A stretch of 64,000 nucleotides of DNA from an uncultured Pseudomonadota bacterium (lineage in GTDB: Bacteria; Myxococcota_A; UBA796; GCA-2862545): assembly GCA_913061235.1 (NCBI GenBank), contig CAJXTB010000005.1, positions 62,001 through 126,000 on the forward strand, given 5' to 3'. Below are positions 26,402 to 34,524 of the stretch, piece after piece. The notes below the pieces were generated by a model. That model saw only the letters and a list, made by a program, of their open reading frames with translations, had not been told where the DNA came from and ran no database searches. The position numbers and the translations under genes are program-made. The first letter of the stretch is position 1. Every line of letters begins with the position of its first letter.

Positions 26402-27262
26402 TTGACCCTGCGCACCGAACTCTGGGTAGGCGCCACACCGCCAAGCGACTGGCAAACTGTGACGCTTGAAAGCCTCAAAGAACTTCCGGATGACGGCCCC
26501 GTCGCGGTCATCACGTCAGCGCTCAGAAACGCGCCGGAGTCCTTCCCATCCCAGCTTCACCGCGTGCTGCAGCTACTCGGACGTGGCTTGGACTCGGTTG
26601 TCGTCGGCGCTGACGTACTCGATCTACAGGATGGTCTGCCCCTCGACACCGGTGTGGGGGCTCATCGTCGAGCGGCCTGGTTCGAGGCCGCCGACCGAGT
26701 CGCTGGCTTGGTTTCACCCCTGATGTTGCGACTGCAGCCAGGCCTTCAACCCTGGAGCGCAGCCTCTCCCGGTCGCTGGGATCCGCACAGCGCGGACCGG
26801 CGCGCAGCATGGGTAGATACCCTCGCAAAGCGGTCCGCTGCTCCCGGAACGCTTCTTCTCGAAGCGCATCGCCCGCTCGACCCTGCAGCGTTCACGTCGT
26901 GGATGATGGCCGAATGGCCCGGCGTGGAGCGAGCGGTTGGCTTTGTGTGGACCGTCGACAAGCCGGATGTGGTGGTTCGAGTCGAGCGGGCCGGTCCACA
27001 CCCGATGGTCCGTGGCGCGGGTGTGTGGTGGGTAAACAGTCCTCGCCGCCACTGGCCGCAGGACCGTGAGGCGCTGCGACGACTCAAGGCATCTTGGCAC
27101 CCGGATTTTGGTGACCGAATCTGCCGGATTGCGGTGATTGGTAAGACCATCGATGCGGTCGCTATCCGAGCGGGTTTCGAGGACGCGCTGATTCCCCAAG
27201 CTACCGCTGCCGAATGGCACCGCAGCGCAGTCAGCCCAGACCCATTCGCCGGTCTCCTGTGA
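26402..27262 (+). CDS. CobW C-terminal-domain protein lacking the GTPase domain
   Basis: 286 residues from a TTG start with GAGGAGG a few bases upstream. The C-terminal 115 residues match the CobW_C pattern: GVERAVGFVWTVDKPD, then VRGAGVWW, then HPDFGDRICRIAVIGKTIDA. Full COG0523 metallochaperones carry an N-terminal G3E GTPase with Walker A GxxGxGKT and a CxCC metal site; neither is present here. The N-terminal 150 residues are unrecognised. It may be a metal-binding or regulatory relic of that family, or act with a GTPase elsewhere. The stop overlaps an in-frame GTG of the following secreted-protein gene, which suggests coupling. Confidence 0.72.
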   Translation: MTLRTELWVGATPPSDWQTVTLESLKELPDDGPVAVITSALRNAPESFPSQLHRVLQLLGRGLDSVVVGADVLDLQDGLPLDTGVGAHRRAAWFEAADRVAGLVSPLMLRLQPGLQPWSAASPGRWDPHSADRRAAWVDTLAKRSAAPGTLLLEAHRPLDPAAFTSWMMAEWPGVERAVGFVWTVDKPDVVVRVERAGPHPMVRGAGVWWVNSPRRHWPQDREALRRLKASWHPDFGDRICRIAVIGKTIDAVAIRAGFEDALIPQATAAEWHRSAVSPDPFAGLL

Positions 27263-27318
27263 CGCCAAAGGGCGTTACGAGCTTCCCAAATTCACGAATC
27301 TCACTGACCGGACACCAC

Positions 27319-28341
27319 GTGCGTACCTGCCTTATCGCCCTGCTTGCCACCCCGACCCTCGCTTGGGGCCAAGCCTGTCCAACCGGAGCGGACACCGGGC
27401 CGCGCATCCCCAATGGCACACGCGTCACAGTGTTGGAAATCTCCCAAGACGACAGCTACGCAAGTGAGCGTTCGCTGATTGGAAAGGAAGGCACGGCCAC
27501 CGATCTCATGAACAGCGAGCACTCCTGCTGGTACGGCGGAGAGGTCCAATTCGACGACGGGAGCTCGCGATACTTCTACCGAGTTGCCGTGGATGCTGGC
27601 AACTCAAGTGGAGCATGGCCGACCTGTGATCTGGGAGCGCTGGTCCCACCCGTGCCTAGCGGGACACAAACACTGATTCTAAGTGTCCATCCGGACGACT
27701 CCTACTATGGAAACCCACAGCTCGCGCCCGGAACAGTGGTCACCACATCCGGACAGATGACCCAGACAGAAGATTGCTGGATGTCGGGCTCGCTTCGCAC
27801 CCAAGACGGCAGCGAATACTACGCCTACAAGGTGAGCCTTGGCAGTGACGCGAACCTCTGCCCCGCGAACGCCATTCGAAGCGCCCCCCAAGCGGGAGAA
27901 CGCCTGCAGGTCGTGCGCGTGCATGGTGAGGCACCACAACCTGAGCACGCCTTCTTTACAGACGGGATGCCGGTAGAGGCCGTCGGAAAGATGGGTATTG
28001 AAGATTCATGTTGGCTTACCGGCGATCTGTTCATCCCAGCGACCAGCCAAACCATGCCGGCCACACGAATCGCTCTGGCACGCGGCAACGGGGCCAGCGC
28101 GACCTGCTCGGGTGCAAGCACTGTGCGCGTGGGCGACAGCGTCAGTGTGGCGTCGATTGGGATGGCCGACCCGTACGCCGCCGTCGCACATCGGGTAATC
28201 GGCACCGAGGGCACGGTCCGGGGGGTCTCGTCGGCGTCAGACTCCTGTTGGGTGGCCGTCGAAATCGAGGGCACAAATGGCGTGCGCTATCGCTTCACCC
28301 AGGCCACCTTCACCCCTTCACCCGACCCCTCGGCCGAGTGA
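27319..28341 (+). CDS. Secreted protein made of four ~65-residue repeats
   Basis: 340 residues. The GTG at 27319 gives a clean signal peptide (MRTCLIALLATPTLAWGQA). An alternative GTG at 27259 overlaps the upstream stop (GTGA) but would add 20 polar residues before the signal. The mature protein consists of four tandem repeats of about 65 residues. Each starts with a G-hydrophobic strand (for example GTRVTVLEI, GTQTLILSV, GERLQVVRV, GDSVSVASI) and carries a central D/E-S/D-CW core: EHSCWYGGEV, TEDCWMSGSL, IEDSCWLTGDL, SDSCWVAVEI. The pattern suggests an SH3- or KOW-like beta domain. With one Cys per core, plus others, periplasmic disulfides are possible. Function unknown. Confidence 0.78.
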   Translation: MRTCLIALLATPTLAWGQACPTGADTGPRIPNGTRVTVLEISQDDSYASERSLIGKEGTATDLMNSEHSCWYGGEVQFDDGSSRYFYRVAVDAGNSSGAWPTCDLGALVPPVPSGTQTLILSVHPDDSYYGNPQLAPGTVVTTSGQMTQTEDCWMSGSLRTQDGSEYYAYKVSLGSDANLCPANAIRSAPQAGERLQVVRVHGEAPQPEHAFFTDGMPVEAVGKMGIEDSCWLTGDLFIPATSQTMPATRIALARGNGASATCSGASTVRVGDSVSVASIGMADPYAAVAHRVIGTEGTVRGVSSASDSCWVAVEIEGTNGVRYRFTQATFTPSPDPSAE

Positions 28342-28358
28342 ACAGGCTGCCTTGTTCG

Positions 28359-28820
28359 CTACAGGGCGGCGTCGAGTTGATCAACGAGGCGCTGATTGAG
28401 GCTAGAAACGCGCTCGGCAAGTACGCGAGCGATGGCCAACCCAACCTTCAGTGCTGCAGGGTCCGCATCACGCGCCATCTCCTCGAAGTTGCGTCGGTCA
28501 ATGGCGAATAGCCGCAACGACGTGAGGGCATGTACGGACGCCGAGCGCGGCTGCTCGGTAAGCAAGCTCATCTCACCGAGCACTGCTCCAGGCCCGAGCT
28601 CGGCAATGACCTGGCCCTCTGCCTCGGAGCTACGCTTGCGCACGCTCACCGTGCCTTCCAGGAGAATCACAAGGCGGGGTCCGCTGCTCCCTTCTTCCAT
28701 GATGACCGAGTCTACCGGCCAATTCTCCATTCTCCCCGCTTCGACAAGCCGAGTCAGTTCATCTCGTGTAAGGCCAGTACAGAGTGGAACGCGGGCCAGT
28801 TGGTCTAGAGCCGAAGCCAT
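28359..28820 (-). CDS. Cyclic nucleotide-binding (CNB) domain protein
   Basis: 153 residues, essentially one CNB domain. After a short helix (LARVPLCTGLTRDELTRLVEAG) come the beta-roll strands and the phosphate-binding cassette region PGAVLGEMSLLTEQPRSASVHAL (about residues 78-100). The GE and R-S-A arrangement suits cAMP/cGMP binding or a related ligand. No helix-turn-helix follows, so it is not a full CRP-type regulator. The ATG at 28820 has GGAGG upstream. It lies 45 bases downstream of the kinase-AAA-TPR gene on the same strand and could be a ligand-sensing partner of that kinase. Confidence 0.87.
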   Translation of the reverse strand: MASALDQLARVPLCTGLTRDELTRLVEAGRMENWPVDSVIMEEGSSGPRLVILLEGTVSVRKRSSEAEGQVIAELGPGAVLGEMSLLTEQPRSASVHALTSLRLFAIDRRNFEEMARDADPAALKVGLAIARVLAERVSSLNQRLVDQLDAAL

Positions 28821-28865
28821 GTCTGCCTCCAGGGAAGTGCGTAACCGTACCAAGGCTGAACGCCC

Positions 28866-31800
28866 TCACCCATCCAGGTCTGACAGCGCGGTCATGTTGT
28901 GAACAGCTTTCTCAGCAAGCTCGGCAACCGATGGATGGACGCCTTGAGTACGGGAAATGAGTGACCGGAGTCGAGCGACGGTTGCCGAGTCGGTTCGGTC
29001 GGTCAGTCCCAATTCGAGTGCCTCCCACAGCCAACCGCGCGCACCTTCCGCATTGCCAGCGCCAACCATGTACATCGCACCCACAAGACGGTATCGACTC
29101 CACGCTTCGTGACCTGGAGCTGTAGCGAGCACCGTGCCCAATGTTCCCAAGTGTTGATACGCGGCATTGAGATCTTGGCGGTCCATGGCCATCCAGATCA
29201 AGGCTTCAAGCGCCCGAGCCGTGGGGTCGAAGTCGCCGGTACCTTGTGCCCATGCGTAGATATGGCGCCACTCCTGCAGCGCCGAATCGGTCCGTCCAAT
29301 GGCGTCTAGTACCTGGGCATGTCCACACCGCGCATGTAGGGCTTCGCGGGTGGCTCCCAACCGGTCGGCACGCTCAATCGACCGTCGATAGGCTCGTTCT
29401 GCTGCTTGTGCCAGTCCTCGCTCTCGCAAGACATCCGCTCGACCAATGCTGGCTCGCACCGCGCCAATGGGGTCACGAGCCCGCTCAGAGGCTCGTCTCG
29501 CTTCTTCAAACCCTTCATCGGCTTCGGCAAGAAGCCCGACAGACAGGGCAATCTCCGCCTGACCCAACATAGCTGCCGCAACCCCGGGCTCGTCTCCTAG
29601 CTCAGAGGCAATACCCTCCGCACGCCTGTACAAGACCTCTGCGCCATCGGTGTTGCGACGTCGAACCTCTAGCTCCGCCCGTCCTCGACACACTCGCGCC
29701 CGTTGTTTGGCGAGTCCGGCCGATAGGCAGATTCGTTCCGCCTCAGCGAGATGCTGGCTCGCCTGGTCGAGGTCACCTTGGTCGCCAGCGAGCTCCCCAA
29801 GAGCCGTGAAGACCTGCGACAGGCCAAGCTCATCCGCAATTGCTGCGAGACGCCTCTTGGCACGACGCAGGCGCTCTTCCGCCGCTCCGTACTCAGCCCG
29901 AGCTTTCGCCGTCAGCCCCCAGAGAAGCCAGGCTTGACCTCGTGCTCCCAAGTACGGCTCTCGGCCAGTCGTCGCCTGCAACATCTGTTGTGCTGCACTG
30001 TCGGCCTGCCCAAGCCGACCGCCTTCCAGGTGGCGCTCAGTCGCAGCCATCAGAAACTCACACGCCTCGAAGCGCTTGCCGGCCCCCAGGGCCCAGCGCC
30101 CGCGATCAGCGACGTCATCAGCAGCGGTAGAGACATCGTCCAAGCGCTCGTAGAGTACGCCAACATCTGGACGCGCGAGGGCGCGGGCCCGAACCGCCTC
30201 GAACAAGCGGGACGACGAGAACTGCACCCGCTCGCCGATGCGCTCGAACAGTCCGCTCTCGTCCAAGTCTGCGCACAGATCACCACCGACAGCATCAAAC
30301 TTCGCTGGCGAAATCGCGCGACCGACCAAGCCGAGGGCATGCACCCGGTCAACAAAAGCGAGGGGCCGTTTTGTTTGACGGGCCAAGCTGCCAACGCGGG
30401 CGTCCAGTACGCTGTCTCGCCCCCTCGGTAGTGCCGCTTCCCGGTCGACCCCTGGCGCCAACACCAGCTGCGGTCCGCGGGCCACCAAATAGTCCTGCTC
30501 GGCCCAGGCCATCACCACATCGCGCGCCAGTCCAGCATCGCCGCCACACCGCTCGACGACCTCACGCACTACGGCCGGGTCCAACGGCAGCCAGGCACCA
30601 ATCAGCTCACGAACGCCGCGTGGTTCGAGTGCCGGCATGTCCAGGACTTCAGCGCCTTGGGCAACAAGCTCCGAGATGTCAGCACCTGCATCCACTGCTG
30701 CAAGAACCAGTGTTCGTTGATTCGCGCCAGAGGCGGCCGAGCGCAGGATTGTGGTGGCAAGAGAGAGTCCATCTCCAGGCTCTTCAGACCAGTGAGCACC
30801 ATCCAAGATCAGCACAGAGAGTCCACGCCAGTTCATGGCATGCAGGCGGCGGTACACTTCTCGCAGCGCGATGGCGTCTGCGGGTGTGGGCGTGCCTGGC
30901 GATGGCAGGGCCCATTCGACCAAGTCCGCCGACTCCATCCGAGTTGCAGCATCCATGCGACCGCGGGAGCGTCCAATCCGCCTCAGGACCCGGGAATACA
31001 GTGCCTCTGTGGTCTCATTCCATGGACGAATCCATTCCTTGGTAGCGCCTGCATAGCCGTCTGTGGGCTCGGCCTCCTGATGGTAGGACAGCCACAGAGG
31101 TTCGGCCCATCCACCCATTTCAAGCGTGCGAGACAGGCTGCGCAGCAGATGCGTCTTGCCACTGCCGGGCGCTCCACGGACCACGACCACGCGGGTTTGA
31201 CCGGTCTCGCGCACTCCGCGTGCGGCATCCCAGATTCGCTGTCGAAGCCCCTGATGGCCAACCAAGGGTGGGTCTCGAAGGGTGAATAGACGAACCGACG
31301 CTCCTGGAGGAACGGGTGCCAAGGCAGGAGGCACTGCAGGCGACATGACCGAGGGCAGAGGCCTGTTCCACGGTGGCAAGTCGAGCAGGAACGGCTCGTC
31401 TGGCGCGCTGACAGCAGACGTTGTCATGGACGACACAGAGGCGTCGGCACCCGGGGCAATCGACACACCACGCCGCGGCATCCCGGGCGTGGCGGACGCT
31501 GTCACCGTGGCTCGCGGTAGCGCATTGAGCTCGGTAATGACGTCTGCGGCCACGTCGTAGCGAGCCAGTGGGTCGGTTGCGAGGCAGTTCGCTAGGACCT
31601 GGTCGAGGCCGACGGGAATGACCAACCCTGGCTGCGGAATGAGGGGTGGCAGGGCTCCGCCAGACGTGCCCGAGTGACCACGACCGAACGGCCTGCGTGC
31701 CGTAACGAGCTGCCAGAGCACGACCCCCACCGCGTACAGGTCCGACGCCGGACACAGCTCACGAACGCGTCCCATGGCCTGTTCCGGTGCCATGTAGCCC

Positions 31801-32318
31801 GGCGTACCCTCGGTCCGTCCTTCGCTTCGAACCAGTTCACCCGCGCTGCCAGCGAGTCCTAGGTCTGCGAGCCAAACCTGTGATTGAGGCCCATGCAGCA
31901 AGATGTTGGCGGGCTTGATGTCTCGGTGTAGTGCTCCTGCGGCATGAACAAAGCTCAATGCACCCAGCAGCTCCAGCGCCATGTTGAGCAGCAGAGGCCA
32001 CGGTCTGGGCTCTCTCACCCACGACGCAACGCTTCCACCATCCGCCAAGGCCAACGCCAAGTAAGGCGAACCATTCGACAGCTCGCCAGTGTCGTGAATG
32101 GGGACGATGGCCGGGTGAGCTAGACGCGCAGCAGCACGAACCTCACGCTCAAACATCTGACGAAAGAGCGCATCCTTCGCAAGCTCCGGCCGCACCACCT
32201 TGATGGCCACAGGTACGTCCAACTGACGGTCATACGCCCGATACACCTGTCCCATTCCGCCTTCGCCGAGCAACGGGTCTGCGGCATAGGTGTAGCGTTC
32301 GGGGAGTGTCGGGTTCAC
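28866..32318 (-). CDS. Ser/Thr protein kinase with AAA ATPase and TPR repeats
   Basis: 1150 residues. The kinase domain (about 10-270) has Gly loop GEGGMGQVY, Lys40, HRDIKPANIL (D133) and GTPGYMAPEQ. DFG is DLG at 152-154, a substitution seen in active bacterial kinases. A Pro/Ala-rich linker leads to an ATPase module with Walker A GAPGSGKT at 382-389 and an LSVLILDGAHW Walker-B-like strand. The C-terminal 450 residues are TPR-like repeats (for example GRLGQADSAAQQ, DLDQASQHLAEAERI). The GTG start at 32318 has AGAGG 4 bases before it. A longer reading to 32387 is less likely. It heads an operon with the CNB-domain gene. Confidence 0.93.
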   Translation of the reverse strand: MNPTLPERYTYAADPLLGEGGMGQVYRAYDRQLDVPVAIKVVRPELAKDALFRQMFEREVRAAARLAHPAIVPIHDTGELSNGSPYLALALADGGSVASWVREPRPWPLLLNMALELLGALSFVHAAGALHRDIKPANILLHGPQSQVWLADLGLAGSAGELVRSEGRTEGTPGYMAPEQAMGRVRELCPASDLYAVGVVLWQLVTARRPFGRGHSGTSGGALPPLIPQPGLVIPVGLDQVLANCLATDPLARYDVAADVITELNALPRATVTASATPGMPRRGVSIAPGADASVSSMTTSAVSAPDEPFLLDLPPWNRPLPSVMSPAVPPALAPVPPGASVRLFTLRDPPLVGHQGLRQRIWDAARGVRETGQTRVVVVRGAPGSGKTHLLRSLSRTLEMGGWAEPLWLSYHQEAEPTDGYAGATKEWIRPWNETTEALYSRVLRRIGRSRGRMDAATRMESADLVEWALPSPGTPTPADAIALREVYRRLHAMNWRGLSVLILDGAHWSEEPGDGLSLATTILRSAASGANQRTLVLAAVDAGADISELVAQGAEVLDMPALEPRGVRELIGAWLPLDPAVVREVVERCGGDAGLARDVVMAWAEQDYLVARGPQLVLAPGVDREAALPRGRDSVLDARVGSLARQTKRPLAFVDRVHALGLVGRAISPAKFDAVGGDLCADLDESGLFERIGERVQFSSSRLFEAVRARALARPDVGVLYERLDDVSTAADDVADRGRWALGAGKRFEACEFLMAATERHLEGGRLGQADSAAQQMLQATTGREPYLGARGQAWLLWGLTAKARAEYGAAEERLRRAKRRLAAIADELGLSQVFTALGELAGDQGDLDQASQHLAEAERICLSAGLAKQRARVCRGRAELEVRRRNTDGAEVLYRRAEGIASELGDEPGVAAAMLGQAEIALSVGLLAEADEGFEEARRASERARDPIGAVRASIGRADVLRERGLAQAAERAYRRSIERADRLGATREALHARCGHAQVLDAIGRTDSALQEWRHIYAWAQGTGDFDPTARALEALIWMAMDRQDLNAAYQHLGTLGTVLATAPGHEAWSRYRLVGAMYMVGAGNAEGARGWLWEALELGLTDRTDSATVARLRSLISRTQGVHPSVAELAEKAVHNMTALSDLDG

Positions 32319-32381
32319 GGCACCTCTGATCAGAGGGGAAGGCGAAGAGTACTCGTTGTTCACGACACACAAACCCACTGC

Positions 32382-32410
32382 GCCCACTCACGGGCGGCTT
32401 CCCGGTCAAT
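32382..32410 (-). repeat. Short copy resembling the 3' coding end of proS
   Basis: On the minus strand, 32410-32382 matches 26 of 30 positions, with one gap, of 32976-32947, the part of proS encoding LTGKPAREWA near its C-terminus. The copy lies 64 bases upstream of the kinase start codon, in the non-coding gap 32319-32493, in the same orientation as proS. Because of the one-base gap it no longer reads in a single frame. It may be a relic of a local duplication. Chance similarity of GC-rich sequence cannot be excluded. Confidence 0.4.
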
Positions 32411-32493
32411 CCGTCGAAGCGGTCAGACGCGGAGCGAGAGCGTGCGGAGCGTGCGGGGATTTTGATGTCCCGTGTCGCTTCTCTACACCTGCA

Positions 32494-32844
32494 TCAGTCG
32501 TCAGCCTTTGGCGGCGCGTACGGATTGCTCTCAACGATGGGACGGCTCGCTACGGGACGCTCGGGCAGTGTGAGCGCTTCGACCGCAGTGACGTATCGAG
32601 CACGCTGGTCGTCTGGAATCTCGTGTTCCAGGTACGCCAGCAGAGCACGTCGGAAGTGTTCCTCGGAGCTGTCAACGTTTTCAGCCCGCTGAAGCATGCC
32701 CAAGCCCAAGATGATGCACGTGTCGCAAATCGCAGCATCTGGAGCTGACATCAGGCGGTAGACCTCGCCGGATGGTTTGTTGCAGAACGAGCAGGCGTTC
32801 TTGCTTGCAGCCTGCTTCCGAGCCTTTTTTCCCCACCCGAACAT
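32494..32844 (-). CDS. Small protein with a ClpX-type C4 zinc finger
   Basis: 116 residues. Near the N-terminus, CSFCNK and CDTC supply four Cys ligands (C18, C21, C40, C43) with the spacing of the ClpX N-terminal zinc-binding domain, which in ClpX dimerises and recruits adaptors and substrates. No AAA+ ATPase follows. The rest is a helical segment (HFRRALLAYLEHEIPDDQRARYVTAVEAL) and a Pro-rich tail. The ATG at 32844 has GGAG 6 bases upstream. Stand-alone proteins of this kind could act as adaptors or decoys for ClpXP; that is inferred. It lies between proS and the kinase-AAA-TPR gene. Confidence 0.83.
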   Translation of the reverse strand: MFGWGKKARKQAASKNACSFCNKPSGEVYRLMSAPDAAICDTCIILGLGMLQRAENVDSSEEHFRRALLAYLEHEIPDDQRARYVTAVEALTLPERPVASRPIVESNPYAPPKADD

Positions 32845-32924
32845 GTGCGACTCCAAAGACAGAACCGGAGGGTGCCACGACATCGACGTGGCACCCAACG
32901 TCGATGCAGGCGTTCAGACCGAGA

Positions 32925-34409
32925 TCAGTAGGCGCGAGCGAACAGAGCCCATTCGCGGGCGGGCTTCCCTGTCAATGGACAGGTCAAGCCTTCAACGGAG
33001 TCTTGAACCATCGGGTAGCAGCGGAGCGTAGCCTTGGTTTCGTTCTTCACCGCGACTTCGTCGTCGTCATCGCCGCCCCATGCGACACGGAAGAACCCGA
33101 CCTCATCCTTCACCGCTGCCACGAACTGCTCACGCGAGCTGATGTCGTGGATGTGGGTGGTCTGGAACAGTTCGGCCCGCTCCAACAGCTCTGCTTGAAT
33201 GCCGTCGAGAACGTCTTGGACCTGGTCTACGGCACCCTCGAAGGCCACGCCGAACTTACCGCCGCCGGTACGCTTCTTAGCAAAGGCCTGGCCCTTGGCA
33301 ACATCACGTGGGCCAATCTCAAGCCGTAGCGGAACACCCTTTTGTTCCCACTCAAAGTACTTGGCGCCCGGACGCATGTTGTCGCGGTCGTCGATCTTGA
33401 CCCGGAACTTTCCGCGCAGAGACTTGTTCAGCGCGTTCACCGCTTCCATGACGACCTCACGGTCCTTCGCCTTGTAAACGGGGATGATGACAACCTGAAT
33501 GGGTGCCACTGCCGGTGGAAGAACGAGTCCTTCGTCATCAGAGTGGGTCATGATGACCGCACCGATCAGACGCGTAGAGACGCCCCAGCTTGTTGCCCAG
33601 ACATGTGTCTGGCCGCCGTCAGCGTCTTGGTAGGTCACGTCAAAGGCCTTCGCGAAGTTCTGGCCTAGGAAGTGGCTAGTGCCGGACTGAAGTGCCCAGC
33701 CGTTCTGCATCATTGCTTCAATGGTGTAGGTCTCAACTGCACCGGCAAAGCGTTCACGAACACTCTTGCGCCCCTTGATGACCGGCACGGCGAGCACGTT
33801 GCGAGCGAACTCGGCGTACACATCCAGCATCTGCAGTGCTTCGTCGACCGCTTCGGTCTCTGTCGCGTGCGCAGTGTGGCCCTCCTGCCACAGGAACTCC
33901 GCGGTGCGAAGGAACGGGCGGGTCTTCATTTCCCAGCGAACCACGTTGGCCCATTGGTTGATGAGAATGGGCAGGTCGCGGTAGGAATTGATCCAGCGTC
34001 CGTACATGTGCCAGATCATCGTTTCCGACGTCGGACGTACGACAAGCGGCTCTTCGAGCTTGCTGTCTGGGTCAGGCTCGACAGACGTCACGCCATCGAC
34101 TTCGATGCTGCGCAGGCGGTGATGCGTGACCAAGGCGCACTCTTTGGCGAACCCTTCGACATGCTGTGCTTCCTTAGAGAGGAAGCTCATCGGGATGAAG
34201 AGTGGGAAGTACGCGTTGACGTGCCCGGTGGCCTTGAAGCGGTCATCGAGTTCGCGCTGAATGCGCTCCCAAATGCCGTAGCCGTGCGGCTTGAGGACCT
34301 TGCAGCCGCGAACGGGTGAATCGTCCAGCAAGTCTGCGTGACGGATGACGTCGAGGTACCACGCGCTGTAGTCGTCTTCGCGGGTCGTAATGCCCTGATG
34401 TTCGGCCAT
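32925..34409 (-). CDS. proS: Prolyl-tRNA synthetase, short archaeal/eukaryote-like type
   Basis: Charges tRNA-Pro with proline; cytoplasmic class II synthetase. 494 residues, starting with GGGAG before the ATG at 34409. Class II motif 2 reads RTAEFLWQEGHTAH. The N-terminus (DYSAWYLDVIRHADLLDD) and the C-terminal zinc-like extension ending ALFARAY are diagnostic of the archaeal/eukaryote-like ProS form (class 3). That form lacks the INS editing domain of the bacterial type. It is the only tRNA synthetase in the window, so it should be essential unless another ProRS exists elsewhere. Confidence 0.97.
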   Translation of the reverse strand: MAEHQGITTREDDYSAWYLDVIRHADLLDDSPVRGCKVLKPHGYGIWERIQRELDDRFKATGHVNAYFPLFIPMSFLSKEAQHVEGFAKECALVTHHRLRSIEVDGVTSVEPDPDSKLEEPLVVRPTSETMIWHMYGRWINSYRDLPILINQWANVVRWEMKTRPFLRTAEFLWQEGHTAHATETEAVDEALQMLDVYAEFARNVLAVPVIKGRKSVRERFAGAVETYTIEAMMQNGWALQSGTSHFLGQNFAKAFDVTYQDADGGQTHVWATSWGVSTRLIGAVIMTHSDDEGLVLPPAVAPIQVVIIPVYKAKDREVVMEAVNALNKSLRGKFRVKIDDRDNMRPGAKYFEWEQKGVPLRLEIGPRDVAKGQAFAKKRTGGGKFGVAFEGAVDQVQDVLDGIQAELLERAELFQTTHIHDISSREQFVAAVKDEVGFFRVAWGGDDDDEVAVKNETKATLRCYPMVQDSVEGLTCPLTGKPAREWALFARAY

Positions 34410-34524
34410 GTCTGCTCCCAGTTAGTCGGCGCGAGTAACGCGCCATGGCCGCCCCGTGAACGTGCAGGTCGCTCACGAGATCGTCACCTGACGCCGGTCC
34501 GAAGCCCCGTGATATGCGGCCAAC

